Shown here in pieces: positions 11,197-22,095 of a DNA stretch of 64,000 nt (within the stretch, counting starts at the first letter, position 1; the number at the start of each line of letters is the position of its first letter). The notes beneath the pieces were generated by a model. The model was not told the origin of the DNA and searched no databases. It saw only the letters and a list, made by a program, of their open reading frames with translations. The stretch spans positions 776,324-840,323 of the forward strand of contig MU270016.1 in assembly GCA_021432635.1 (NCBI GenBank). Direction: 5' to 3'. This DNA comes from Thozetella sp. PMI_491 (Eukaryota > Ascomycota > Sordariomycetes > Chaetosphaeriales > Chaetosphaeriaceae). Position numbers and translations under genes: made by a program.

Positions 11197-13212
11197 TCAG
11201 TATAGGTCAATCACCTCTCGCACTAGACTGAGTGCAGGGTGATGAGGCTCTTTGTTGCCGACCTGGTCTACCTTGAATGTCGCCGTTTCCTCCAAGGCAC
11301 CACTGGCTGGGAGATGGGTAATCTCACCGCACCCGATGTCGACTAGCCGATGTCCAACTCTCCTCCAAATTCCGCTGTTGTTGCCCGTTGCCATTCCGCA
11401 TTTCACCACGACAGGAATATCGCATGCCTTCTGCTGGTGGTGCATCACCCCTAGGATTAAGCCTTTCACTCGATACTCAGCTGACGATGCGTTGGAGACA
11501 GACCTCCCAGTGACCTGGACCGGAGCAGGAAGTGTCTCGACTCCCATGTCGAACGTCCATGCAGAGATGCGCAAGCACTGAACCGACGAGTCCCGACCCA
11601 GCTTTTCATCTATTTCATGCTCGCCAGCTCCCCATGGCGCTGTGTCTCCATCCGAAAAGACGACGGATATCCTAATGAAATCGTCGGATGGTACTTTTAT
11701 TGAGAAGTAATCCCAATCAAGCGGAAAATGCGGCTGGGTCCCCGGCCAATGCCAGGCTACCCAAGACCAGCTCGGGAAGCAGATATAGGATAGAGGCATT
11801 CCGGCCACATCAAGGTGATCTAGGATCTCCCATGACAATCCCGCCACCAACTGCTCAGTTCGGGTCGAGAAGACCGGTTCGTACCAATATTCGCCTACAG
11901 GATCTAGCAAAGGCACCCCGGCTAGGGTTCCCGTGATTGCTCCTTGCTCTTGATATCTGGCAAGTAGAGAAGTAAAGGCTGAGAGACGGTCGTGCGGAAA
12001 TGTAAAGTTCCTTGTCATGTATATCGCAATGTCCATGACAACGCGCTGTCGCGCGTGGGCGCGATTGTGCCGATGGGAGAAGTACGGTCGGAACGGCCAT
12101 AATGTATGGGCAAATTGTCTCGGGGAATCACGAAAGCAGGCAGAGATGCTTTCAATGCAGTGCATATCACCACACTGGAAGTAGGCCTGCTGTGCCGTGA
12201 ACACTAGACGGCGTCTAGCCATTCTGCCCTCCTGATAGGTCCAGCCACGAGTGGCCCATCGGGACAGTTCAATGTCCTGGTACGCTGAGGATAGTACCGA
12301 GGCGAAATGATGAGAGCCGACCCTGATTCGCGGCTGTGACCTCCTGTCGTAGCTCACACCGGCGAGCCCGCATCTCATATCGGATCCAGCGGCATCGATA
12401 ATAGTGACGGCAGAATTTGCGTAGATCTGGCCCATCTGCTTGATCTGCCTTTCCTTTTCGCGCGCCCCATGCTGCATTATGCAATATCGATCAGCCCAGA
12501 TGTATCGAAACCCCAATTCTTTAGTGACCGTCATGGCGTCAGCAATGGTGGCGGGCAGCCGAGGAGGTAACCCGGTGATTGGGTCGAGGGTTTCCTGTTG
12601 ATCGTCTCCCCACACGTAGCTTAGTGTCACATATTCGAACAAGAGTGTTGTTGGTGCTTCCACCACTCTCTGCTCAAAGCAGTCGATCACCCGAAGACCG
12701 GAAACCAACGGGGACTGTTCATCACATATGTTCGCATGGTTCTGTTGACACAGTGATACCCACCGCCTCAGCAGAGCAAAGTTGCACCTAGGAGGAACCA
12801 CGCGGCCAAATAGCTCTCCTTCGTGTTCTCCACAATGGTAGCCACTCAGATCGTCGCCATCCGTGAGGTGGGCGAACATTTTCACGGTGTCACAATGATC
12901 ATCTTTCGAGTCGTCGTGGACGCTCAAAAATATCGAGTCTCGTGGCCCAGAGACAACTCCATCATCGTGATACGAGGCACGGGGCTTTGTCTCGTACGCC
13001 TTCAGCTGGAAATATTTGCTGTTACAGCCATCCAATCGGCTGAAAAATTGACACAGGTCGCAGTCCGATAGAGGCGTGATCTCTGCAGCCCCCGGTACTC
13101 CGCATCGTGAAAGAACGTTTCGATTGTCCACCGGGTCGTAAAATATTCTGTCAAAGTCGATTTTCTTGCATCTTGTACAAAGGGTATCGGTGCTATCGGT
13201 CGGAAAATTCAT
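11197..13212 (-). CDS. HET-domain protein
   Basis: A single exon of 671 residues, taking the first ATG (MNFPTDSTDTLCTRC); the frame is open 24 bases further upstream but without an ATG. The HET domain runs from about residue 194 to 345, with the hallmark blocks YVTLSYVWGD, then ELGFRYIWADRYCIMQ, QIYANSAVTIIDAAG, and later RGWTYQEGRMARRRLVF. A Cys-pair stretch (CTRC, CDLC) lies before it. HET proteins trigger incompatibility and cell death when hyphae of unlike genotype fuse. It is divergent from a second HET gene at 13767, with 554 bp between. The second Cys-type residue of the usual DSLCIIQ block is kept but the Ser is replaced (DRYCIMQ), a modest departure. Confidence 0.93.
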   Translation of the reverse strand: MNFPTDSTDTLCTRCKKIDFDRIFYDPVDNRNVLSRCGVPGAAEITPLSDCDLCQFFSRLDGCNSKYFQLKAYETKPRASYHDDGVVSGPRDSIFLSVHDDSKDDHCDTVKMFAHLTDGDDLSGYHCGEHEGELFGRVVPPRCNFALLRRWVSLCQQNHANICDEQSPLVSGLRVIDCFEQRVVEAPTTLLFEYVTLSYVWGDDQQETLDPITGLPPRLPATIADAMTVTKELGFRYIWADRYCIMQHGAREKERQIKQMGQIYANSAVTIIDAAGSDMRCGLAGVSYDRRSQPRIRVGSHHFASVLSSAYQDIELSRWATRGWTYQEGRMARRRLVFTAQQAYFQCGDMHCIESISACFRDSPRQFAHTLWPFRPYFSHRHNRAHARQRVVMDIAIYMTRNFTFPHDRLSAFTSLLARYQEQGAITGTLAGVPLLDPVGEYWYEPVFSTRTEQLVAGLSWEILDHLDVAGMPLSYICFPSWSWVAWHWPGTQPHFPLDWDYFSIKVPSDDFIRISVVFSDGDTAPWGAGEHEIDEKLGRDSSVQCLRISAWTFDMGVETLPAPVQVTGRSVSNASSAEYRVKGLILGVMHHQQKACDIPVVVKCGMATGNNSGIWRRVGHRLVDIGCGEITHLPASGALEETATFKVDQVGNKEPHHPALSLVREVIDLY

Positions 13213-13766
13213 CAAATGCGGCTCCTCGGTAGGCAACCGCTGAAGCCTGAGGAGAGATTAAAAGGAAAGGAGTATACCAGATTGTATTGGGCACTTGTCG
13301 CGCAAGATCCGTCTCAGTCCTATCGCACCATATAATCTTTCAATACTAATATGCTTTGCGATAAGATGATGTGTCAAGACTTGGTACAGCGCAAAATTCA
13401 GCCTCACCAAGTGCGTGCAGCTCACGTCGCCTTTTGGTTGCCTCCATGTCCTGGGCATCGAGCCGCAAGGGTCTAGGCCAGTCGTGTCTGCCTGGTGCGG
13501 GGCTTCTAACCAGACAGAAGACCTGCAGGGCCAGGGTCTGATGCAAACCTGTACCATATCAATCGTAGTGTTATTGGGTCTAATTAGGTACCCGTACACG
13601 CTAGTATTTGCTTGTGCTAAGCGCCCCCTCCCCTAGGTGACTGGCCGGATCGCCAGACCTGTGTAACTTGGAAGTGCATGGAGATTCTCCAGTCAATCGC
13701 CGCTGGCCGCTTCTCCGGCTCCTTCAGCTTCACCTGGTTGTCGCGCAGGCACAAGCATGATTCACC
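13213..13766. promoter_or_regulatory. bidirectional upstream region of a HET gene pair
   Basis: This 554-bp spacer lies between the start codons of two head-to-head HET-domain genes. Small frames inside it show no motif. If the pair is co-regulated the control sites are here, but I recognise no specific site. Confidence 0.5.
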
Positions 13767-16316
13767 ATGCCCTCGAAATATAGATCAATAAAAGACTGGA
13801 AATATGCCGTCAATCCCACTCGCAATTGGAGTTACGAGGCTCCACCAGAAGGATTCTACTGCCCCTCTTGCAACAATCTCGACCCCTTCCAACCACCTCG
13901 AGATGAAAGGGGAGAGGCGAGGAGTCTAGAACCCCGCCCACTCGGCCCTGCGCTCCGAAGACCGATCGTCCAGGACTTCACAGGTCGACGACTATTCCTC
14001 AATCGCCAGGACTTTGTCTCCCCTCAGCCGACGCGATGGCTGTACCTCGACGGCCGCAGGCTAATGTTCGATGTCCCGTACGAGGACCTCTTTGCTTCTG
14101 CTCGAGACGGCTGTCCCTGGTGCGCATTGCTCTTCGACGCCGCTGAGAAGTTTGAACAACCGGGCTATGTTCGGAAATACCTCGATACCACAACGACGAA
14201 ACTACTGCCCGGCGGCGAGACTGTGAATGGCATCGATGCAAATCTGCCTCATGACGTGGCCGGCTTATATGTAGATATCTTCCGCTTCGATATGGCCGGC
14301 CACTTTGCTACCCGGGTCCGAACCTTCAGTGGTATCGACCTAGATTTTTATGTCTCGGAAGGTGCGTGGCTGCTCCCCCCAGCTGACTTGGCTCCCCTCC
14401 ACGAGGCTATGCGCTAACTATCTAGGAATGAAGGTGTTGAATCTCCCCGACTGGCGTTCGGGCCTCCAAGTAGCATCCCGATCAGCCCGTTTTCTCCAGA
14501 AACTGTTCAAACAATCCAGAAATGGTTGGCATTCTGCGTCGATAACCACACGAAATGCCGCAATAGGGTTGGTCAGGCATTCCCGCGTCGGCTCCTAGAC
14601 GTTGGATCTGAGATTGAGCCAGTCCAGCTAGTAGACGCCACGACCCAAGTACCGTACATCGCCCTCAGCCACTGTTGGGGGAAGAAGCATCTGCTTCGAA
14701 CCACGCAGGAAACATTAGATTCAATGGCCGGAGAGGTCCCATTTCAGAACCTCTCGCCAACCTTCCAGCATTCCGTCCAACTCACTCGCGCCCTGGGAAT
14801 TCGTCATCTCTGGATCGATAGCCTCTGCATTGTTCAGGATGATCCGGCGGACTGGGAAGCAGAAGCAGCTAAGATGGCAGCCATTTATACCAATGCGATC
14901 TTGGTCCTCTCTGCGTCGGCAGCATCTGACGGGGAAGGAGGTTTGTTCTTTGCACGGGCCCAGCAAGAACAACAGCAAGTCGAGCGAATTCAGGGGCCCA
15001 GCCCCAGGCAATGGGCCATCCATGTGCGGAGAAGCATCAATCATTCAATACAATCGCCCCCAAGGATGCGGCAAAGGTCTTTGCCTTTGTTTGACAGAGC
15101 CTGGGCTTACCAGGAGCGCTTGCTAGCCACCCGCATCCTCCATTTCGCCACGGGAGAGATGGTTTGGGAATGCAAGGAGGTTATGGCGTGCGAATGCCGC
15201 GTTCTAGACCGCAACAATGGCTTCAAGTCGGACTTTCATAGCGCGCTTGCAGCATACTCCGCAACTCTAGACTCGCCCCGTCTCTCGGCTGGCGAGAAGC
15301 TGTCTGGAAAAAAGCGAAAGGAATTTTTGCAACAGCTCCGTTGGACCCAAAAAAAGAAAGTCGAAGATGATGCCTGGCATCTTATCGTGACGAACTATTC
15401 CAAGAGGCTCCTCACCTTTGACACCGATCGTTTGCCTGCGCTTTCGGGTCTCGCCAAAGCATTCTCAGAATCGGCATCCGGCGGAACATATCTCGCGGGA
15501 CTCTGGAGCACAAGTCTGCTCGACGATCTCACATGGTGCAATACCAACCGGCAAGAGAGTAAGTATCCAAGTACCTACCTTGCACCATCGTGGTCCTGGG
15601 TTTCTGTGGCAGGTTGTGTTCCCCAATTCTACCATCGCCCAGACCTGGTTGACGCCACCATCTTGCAGGCCCAGTGCACCGCAGCCGGTCATGATCCTAC
15701 AGGCAGAGTTTCCAGTGGGGTAATAGACATTAGTGGCCCAGTCCAGACGTGTACGCTCTTCTTTCAAGAGCGCGACTTCTTCCAAAAGAACAAGATCAAG
15801 GATCCGATACAGTCCAAAAAGCGTAGGTTTTACGTCTCCTTAGACGCGTTGAGAGACAGGGGAACGTATGAGGCACCACCGCAGACCAATATCAGTAACT
15901 ACAAGGGCGTTTTCAGTGAAACGCCGAGCATCGTGCGCAGACTTAAAGTGCGGACCTTGCGAGTCTGTCTCGATGTATCGGATGAGACCTTTCTAGATTC
16001 CGCCTCACCACCGTATCTAAATCCCTACCAACAAGTATTTTGTCTACTTATAGGCCGCTCGAAGGTTATTGACTGGCGAGAGACCGCCTTCGGAGGCTCC
16101 TGGAATGTGAGGGACGACGAAGAGTTTCTGTACGCGCTTGTTTTGAAACAATCAGTCAAGACCCCTGGCTCTTTCGAGCGCATTGGCGTGTTGGATCCAG
16201 ATCCGCCGTTGGATAACCCAGAGCTATACAAGAGAAACGATGGCAGGCATTCAATGGTCCACAAGTCTATGGAATTTTTCGAGGGTGCGCAACAAAAAGC
16301 CATGCGGATAGTGTGA
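13767..16316 (+). CDS. HET-domain protein
   Basis: Two exons, 13767-14361 and about 14434-16316, give 825 residues. The donor is GTGCGT; a GCTAAC branch site is followed by TAG and then AAG, and only the AAG keeps the frame, so the junction has some doubt. The N-terminal third contains a zinc-like Cys pattern (FYCPSCNN near residue 30, CPWC near 112). The HET domain lies at about 271-425: YIALSHCWGKK, LGIRHLWIDSLCIVQDD, AAIYTNAILVLSASAA, then RAWAYQERLLATRILHF. TYLAPSWSWVS near residue 580 is the usual post-HET motif. The role is presumably allorecognition and cell death. Head-to-head with the HET gene at 11197-13212, but the two are not close copies. Confidence 0.9.
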
Positions 16317-17232
16317 CACGAGGACGCCCGTCGAACGCAATGATCCAGTTTGGAACAGTCCCGTATGTTGCATTCTCTATACCTGCTTTGTCGACCTTCT
16401 ACCGCATGTAAGTCTAAACCACCGAGACTTATATGCTGCAGAAGACCAGTGGCTGCCCTGGTTACTCTTACTTGAACTTGCCAACATGAATCCTACTTTT
16501 TATCTAAAAAGCTAGTAAAAGACTAACTATATGTACGCTACTAAAAGTCGGCCTCATAAGGCTTCAAGCCGTAGATAAAAGAATGCCACGTCCAAAGTCA
16601 TTGGCAGATAGAGTTCCTTAGCCTTGAGCCGTCACAATGCTCAGGTCAAGATGGCCCAATGGATGCGAATTGCTAGCGGAAATGAGAATTGGATCTGGAA
16701 TTGGGAAATGGCAGTGCATCGGGGGCTTATACGTAATACGGTCTATTTTCGCTTACAATACGATTAATCCAAGCCGGCCGATTGGGAGGAGTTATGGGTG
16801 GGTCTAATATAGTACCAATCCTTGACGCCGGGCCACGCACCAGGGTACCAAAAGCTCAACCAATAAGGCATCTTGCGAGGTAGTTACATCACTTAGGTCT
16901 ATGGTCATTTCCGTGGCACGTAGCTACCGGGGACAGGGCGCAGCACATGTCCTGACTCGGTGCAAGTTCGCGAAGGTATCCCTCGTGTAATGGGCTAGTA
17001 TCCGTCCCAATGCCCGCCGTTAGACTACTAAATGCTGGCAATTAAAGCAAATGACGCGGGCTAAGAAAGCAGGGTAATGTACATACTCGCAAAGTGTCCG
17101 AAAATAATGTGAGAATTGCGGTCCTTCTACTATATAACCCGTCGAAGCCTGCCGCGTCGTTGTAGTGTAGCCTGCGCTCCATCAGTGCTTCACTCGACTC
17201 AATCACAACTCCTTGTTCAGCTGCATTGCAAA
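16317..17232. promoter_or_regulatory. intergenic with TATA-like box before the oxidase gene
   Basis: No gene seen in 916 bp. A TATATAA stretch at 17131-17137 lies about 100 bp before the start codon at 17233 and is a plausible core promoter. The upstream frame of that gene stays open to 17116, but only the ATG at 17233 begins with a clean signal peptide. Confidence 0.45.
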
Positions 17233-19158
17233 ATGCATTGTTCACTCATTACTGTAGCAGCTATCTGCATCTGCAGTGCCAACGCCGATGCGGGACGGCG
17301 ATCTCTCAACCAGACCTCACTGATCTGTAAGGTCTCGCCTCTTGATCTGGGCTGGCCATCTGCGTCCGACTGGGAGGGTCTCAACTCCACGATTGGCGGG
17401 AGTCTAATTAGGACAGCACCAGTCGCGTCCTCGTGCTACCCAGGCAACCCGTTCCATTCTACTGAGGATTGCGACTATGTTATCAAGAACTGGGGCTACT
17501 CCGCCTACCACTCCTCGCTTCCTGAATCGATTGACTATCCGATGTGGGCTAACAACTCTTGCCTGCCGCCCAACGCCACCGGATACAGCGAGCAGAACGG
17601 TTGCACAGTAGGCGGTGCACCTCAGTATATTGTCAATGCGACTACGCCGCAGCAGATATCCTCTGCCCTCGAATGGGCCGCGCAGCGGAACATTCGCGTC
17701 GTGGTAAAGGGGACGGGACATGACCTGAACGGCAGGTACGTATTTGCCCTAAGGGTTTCAAGAAATGCAAGTTCGGTAACGCTCAGACCATACAGATCAT
17801 CAGGCGCCTTCTCTCTGTCTATCTGGACTCGGAACTTCCGCGGCCTCTCCCATGACCCGACGTGGCAGCTCCCTGATGGCAACGGGACTGCCAACGTTCT
17901 CATTGCCGGCAGCGGAAACAACTGGGGAGAGGCTCTACCGTTTGCGCTCGCCCGAGGAAGAGTGGCTGTAACAGGTGTCGACAAGACGGTTGGCTTGGGC
18001 GGCTACATACAAGGTGGCGGCCACGGCCCCATGTCAAGCACCTATGGCCTTGCTGCAGACCAGGTCCTCCAGGCGACCGTCGTAACGACTACGGGAGACA
18101 TCCTAGTTTCAAACGCAGCTCAGAATCAGGATCTATTCTGGGCGATACGCGGTGGCGGAGGTGGTCAGTATGGCGTTGTGGTCGAATACGTCATCCGCAC
18201 CTATCCCGAGCCCCAGAACATGGTAGCTTCGAGCGTCTCCATCATAGCGATACGTAACGGCACGGAAGATGTTAATTATAATGCAACGTGGGACGCATTA
18301 GCCGTGTTTCTGGCTAGAATGCCGGACCTCATGGATCTGGGAATCGCCGGATCTGGCCTAGCCGCGACCGGGAGCACAGCGCAACGAGTCCTTGGATTGG
18401 AATCAGCACCATCGGGAATAGTCCTTAGCTTCAACCTGTGGACATTCAACTCGACAGTCGAGGCTTTTGAAGATCGGATGGAACCGCTCCGGCAAGCGAT
18501 GCTTAACGCGGTCGGCGGAGCTAGCGAGAATATCACCATCTCCATTTCCGAGCCTGCTGTTACTCCAAACTACACTGTCTTCTTCGAAGCAATTAATGCC
18601 TCCCCTAGTCTTGCTGGCTCGGGTGGCGTTAGCAGCAGTCGCCTTCTTGGTCGTGCCGAGCTGAGCGATCGGCCGACTTCCGAAGTGAGGGGGTATCTAG
18701 AGCAGCTTATGGAGACGCAAGTGGCGGGCTCCGGCAATATGCTGACAATCGGACTTCAGGGCGGTCCGGGCCCGAGGAATATTCCAGAGGATCAGAGGGG
18801 AGCAGCCAACCCAGTCTGGCAGAGCGCCTACGTGCACATGCTAGCAGGAGGCTCAAGCGCTGATCTTAGCACCGGCAAAACGCCAGGCCGGGCCCTGCGG
18901 GATGCAGCAGATTGGACGGGGAAGCACCAAGAGGAGAGAGTGTGGAGGCAATGGGCGCCAGACACTGGGGCATACATGAACGAAGCCAACCCATATGATA
19001 CGGAGTGGCAGCATGACTTCTACGGAGAGAACTACGCCAGGCTTCTGGCTGTCAAGCAACGCTACGATCCATCTGAAAGTTTGTTCGTGCTGGCGGGCGT
19101 TGGTACCGAGGGCTGGGATTACGATTTGGACACAGGAAAGCTCTGCAAGACAAGTTGA
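17233..19158 (+). CDS. secreted FAD-linked oxidase, berberine-bridge-enzyme type
   Basis: Two exons, 17233-17735 and 17796-19158 (60-bp intron, GTACGT..CAG), give 621 residues. The start at 17233 gives a signal peptide (MHCSLITVAAICICSANADA). Splicing creates VVKGTGHDLNGRSSGAFSLS, the FAD-binding loop whose His normally carries the covalent 8-alpha-histidyl flavin. GGYIQGGGHGPMSS follows; the Cys that makes a second flavin bond in bicovalent members is not visible. The C-terminal BBE segment (WQHDFYGENYARLL, KQRYDPS) is present, so the enzyme is full length. Several N-glycosylation sites fit secretion. Family members oxidise sugars, alcohols or secondary-metabolite intermediates; the substrate cannot be told. 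Confidence 0.92.
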   Translation: MHCSLITVAAICICSANADAGRRSLNQTSLICKVSPLDLGWPSASDWEGLNSTIGGSLIRTAPVASSCYPGNPFHSTEDCDYVIKNWGYSAYHSSLPESIDYPMWANNSCLPPNATGYSEQNGCTVGGAPQYIVNATTPQQISSALEWAAQRNIRVVVKGTGHDLNGRYVFALRVSRNASSVTLRPYRSSGAFSLSIWTRNFRGLSHDPTWQLPDGNGTANVLIAGSGNNWGEALPFALARGRVAVTGVDKTVGLGGYIQGGGHGPMSSTYGLAADQVLQATVVTTTGDILVSNAAQNQDLFWAIRGGGGGQYGVVVEYVIRTYPEPQNMVASSVSIIAIRNGTEDVNYNATWDALAVFLARMPDLMDLGIAGSGLAATGSTAQRVLGLESAPSGIVLSFNLWTFNSTVEAFEDRMEPLRQAMLNAVGGASENITISISEPAVTPNYTVFFEAINASPSLAGSGGVSSSRLLGRAELSDRPTSEVRGYLEQLMETQVAGSGNMLTIGLQGGPGPRNIPEDQRGAANPVWQSAYVHMLAGGSSADLSTGKTPGRALRDAADWTGKHQEERVWRQWAPDTGAYMNEANPYDTEWQHDFYGENYARLLAVKQRYDPSESLFVLAGVGTEGWDYDLDTGKLCKTS

Positions 19159-19999
19159 GGTCGTCTACCTATATAGGTAATGGCTCTAGTGCCAATTCCA
19201 GTCTGATTATTTAATCGACAACGAATTTGCTCCTAGCTCGATCCGCTCTTAATACTCATGAGGAAGTAGGAAGCCTTTGTACCAGGTAAGGACTTGAACA
19301 ATCGTCGATATCTGGAGTACTGCACACAGCTCATTCCGGGTCAGTAAAAATGGTAAGCACTTTGGTGTTAGTTGTATAGACCTAGGATAAGACCGCGACG
19401 GAACCCCGTAGCTTGGCTTCGTATAGATGGGCATTGGCCTTAGGCTTACTTTCCCTTGCGCTCTGTAACTAGGTGATGAAGTGTGGGATTGGCACAGATG
19501 GCTTTATGCAGTCACCGCTGTCAGACTGCCAATTTACCGACCAACCGCCACATGGACTTGTAGTTGGTCATAGCTAGTGGAGATAGAATGGATGCTTGCT
19601 TGCTGGGCCGCTTGGGCCACGACTCACAACGGGAACAAGTCCCGAGCTGATTTCTCGGCTTAGCTATGGCCAAAGCATCGGGACGACAAAGCGCGACGCT
19701 AGCCAACCATAGACGGTTTAGTGTACGTAATGCACCACTTTACTGCTTGAGAATTACAGTACATTAACACAAAGTTACACTCCACCCGAGTGACGTAGGC
19801 TGACACCCACGCCGCACGGCGCCCCTTTTCATGTACGAGTTTTATTTAATTTCCAGTCGGCCCTGGATCAACTTCGTTATTTATGCCAAGCCACTTGCCC
19901 GTCGGATCTCTCTTTAGTTGAGCTTCCTATCCATTCGCTCATAGTCGATCGTTCCATCCGAAGCCCGCCATTCTTTTCTTGGCCTCGCACGAGTCAGCC
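19159..19999. other. intergenic, no gene seen
   Basis: Only short frames on both strands. The 3' end of the oxidase and the upstream region of the WSC gene lie here. Confidence 0.5.
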
Positions 20000-20676
20000 A
20001 TGCGCGTTCTTTTCATCCTCTCCCTTGCCGCAGCTGCAGTTGCAACCGCCGCGGAGCAGCCGGCGCAGGACCCGGTCCTCGGCAGCCCTACCATCCATGG
20101 GTGCTACTCATCCGTCGGCGAGCTAAAGCTCAATGGCAGCTTAACCTTCAACTCTTTTTCCTCGTGTTATAGGCAATGCGAGGCGGTTGGCGCTCCTGTC
20201 GGTGCAACCCAAGGAAACCTGTGCTACTGTGGCGGACAATATCCGCCAGCAGCCGCCCTCGTCAATGACAGCAGCTGCACTACGCCCTGTCCAGGCTTCG
20301 CCTTTGATGCTTGTGGCGGAGCTAAAGCCTTCACCGTCATCAACACCGGCCTGAAGCTTGATGTTGGGAGTTCTTCTGGCGACTCTTCCAACTCGCAGGT
20401 AATGCCTCTCGCTCCTCCAATCGGACAATTTGAACTAAGTTCAAACCGGATTAGTCTTCACTCGTCAGTGTGTCTTCGACTTCGACCGCATTCACAGGTA
20501 GCCTCTCGTCAACCCCGACCCCGACCGCAACTACAGGCTCGGGTTCGCGCAACACCTCCACTTCGTCGACCTCGTCTTCCCTAGTTCCAATCGGTACAAA
20601 TGGTGCAGTTTCTCAACTTTCCTACAACGGCCTCAGCATGGCTGTCCTGGGCATGGGCACTTGGTTCTTGATCTGA
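20000..20676 (+). CDS. WSC-domain cell-surface protein, probably GPI-anchored
   Basis: Two exons, 20000-20398 and 20455-20676 (56-bp phase-0 intron, GTAATG..TAG), give 206 residues. The first ATG gives a signal peptide (MRVLFILSLAAAAVATAA). A single WSC domain covers about residues 35-120: HGCYSSVGEL, SFSSCYRQCEA, NLCYCGG and CPGFAFDACGG with the expected eight cysteines. A Ser/Thr-rich stalk follows, and a hydrophobic C-terminus (SMAVLGMGTWFLI) without cytoplasmic tail suggests a GPI anchor rather than a Wsc stress sensor, which would have a cytosolic tail. WSC domains bind glycans of the cell wall. Exon 2 is almost pure stalk and anchor. Confidence 0.87.
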
Positions 20677-21177
20677 ATTGCTGTATATTAGGGGTTCTTG
20701 TCACCCAGTAGCATGCATTCTTACGTGTCCTCAAGTCGCTGCTTTGGAGGAAACGCAAATGTCTTGTCGATACATGGGGGTTTAATCCAAGCCGGGATGC
20801 TAGAAGAACATTGGTACCCTCGCTATGGTAATTTGTAAAAGTCGGGATCTGGACCTTGGTGACTACATAAAACGCAAGAAGCAGCGGTGCAACGAGAGAC
20901 CTTATAAAAATCTGCAGACTAATAGATCTAGCACTTTTATTGTAGGATCTAGTCGTGGGGCCTTCTGTGCCACTCGATCAGGAGGGGTTAGAATGCGGCA
21001 CAAGGGTCCTCCAAACCAACAGCTGACATTATGCATTTGAGCCTCCTCTTCCTCTAGCTACCTCCCCTGTAAAACCTACGCCACTTCACGCAGAGGCCGG
21101 TAATAATTGCTTGAGTCGACAAATCATTGGTTATCCATCGCAATTCGCGCCCCTTTGCTTCCTAGCGCTCAACCGCA
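20677..21177. other. intergenic, no gene seen
   Basis: 501 bp with short frames only; upstream region of the hydrolase at 21178. Confidence 0.5.
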
Positions 21178-22095
21178 ATGGATTCAGTCGAGACCAAAAT
21201 CTTCGCCCTCCCCGACGGCCGCCAACTCGCTTACGGTGTTTATGGTGTCCAAGATGCTGCCGCGCCCACCATCTTCTATTTCCACGGCTTCCCGGGCTCT
21301 CATTTCGAAGGAGCCACCGTCCACGATGCGGCGGTTGCGAATGGCGTGCGTGTTATAGCTACCTCGCGCCCAGGATACGGCGGCTCGACCTTCCAGCACG
21401 GCCGGAAGCTGACAGACTACCCCGCCGACATCTTGGCACTTGCCGACCACCTGACACTCGACCGCTTCGGGGTCCTAGGCGTCTCGGGTGGCGGGCCGTA
21501 TGCGCTCTCGTGCCATATGAGGATACCGCGCGACCGCCTGGCTGGCGTTGGTGTCGTGGCAGGCCTCATGCCTCTATCCTTGGGTACTGAGGGGATGATG
21601 TGGAGGAACCGGGCGCTCTTCTGGCTCGTGCCTTGGCTAACTACACCGATGAGCTGGGTAATCGATTCTGAGCTGGGGGCCGCCGCGCGCGACACGAAGA
21701 ATCCGAACCGGACGGAAGAGTTGATGGACAAGGATTTCAGCACACGCCCCGGCGCGGACGCCCAGGCGTGGAAGACAAACCCGACACTGAGGTCGGCCCT
21801 AGTGCAGAGCTTGAAAGGGGCGATGAAAGAAGGAGGATACCCGTCTGCGTGGGAGGGACGCATACTAGCAAGCAAATGGGGCTTCGAGCTGAGCGACCTT
21901 GAGGTTGAGCCAGGGCGGATGGTTTTGTGGCACGGCGATCAGGATATCAATGTGCCGTTGGGCATGTCGAAGAAAGCCACGGCGATGATGCCGGGTTCTG
22001 AATTGCGAATTCTCAAGGGACATGGCCATTTGAGTGTGGTGTTGGAAGCGGATGATTTCATCACTACGATGAAGGAGATGGTCTCACAGCCGTAA
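21178..22095 (+). CDS. alpha/beta hydrolase
   Basis: An intronless gene of 305 residues, cytosolic since no signal peptide is visible. The oxyanion-hole motif FYFHGFPGS is at about 33-41, the nucleophile elbow GVSGGG places the catalytic Ser at residue 103, the acid is in WHGDQDINVPL (about 250), and the catalytic His is in KGHGHLSVV (residue 282 or 284). The order and spacing are those of a complete alpha/beta hydrolase-1 fold. RPGYGGST (residues 64-71) is a family motif. The substrate is unknown; relatives include epoxide hydrolase-like, haloperoxidase-like and esterase proteins. Confidence 0.88.
   Translation: MDSVETKIFALPDGRQLAYGVYGVQDAAAPTIFYFHGFPGSHFEGATVHDAAVANGVRVIATSRPGYGGSTFQHGRKLTDYPADILALADHLTLDRFGVLGVSGGGPYALSCHMRIPRDRLAGVGVVAGLMPLSLGTEGMMWRNRALFWLVPWLTTPMSWVIDSELGAAARDTKNPNRTEELMDKDFSTRPGADAQAWKTNPTLRSALVQSLKGAMKEGGYPSAWEGRILASKWGFELSDLEVEPGRMVLWHGDQDINVPLGMSKKATAMMPGSELRILKGHGHLSVVLEADDFITTMKEMVSQP

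Noticed and set aside
15555-15600. GTAAGT donor inside the second HET gene
   Set aside because: The reading through it (TYLAPSWSWVS) is the conserved post-HET motif, so it is coding sequence and not an intron.
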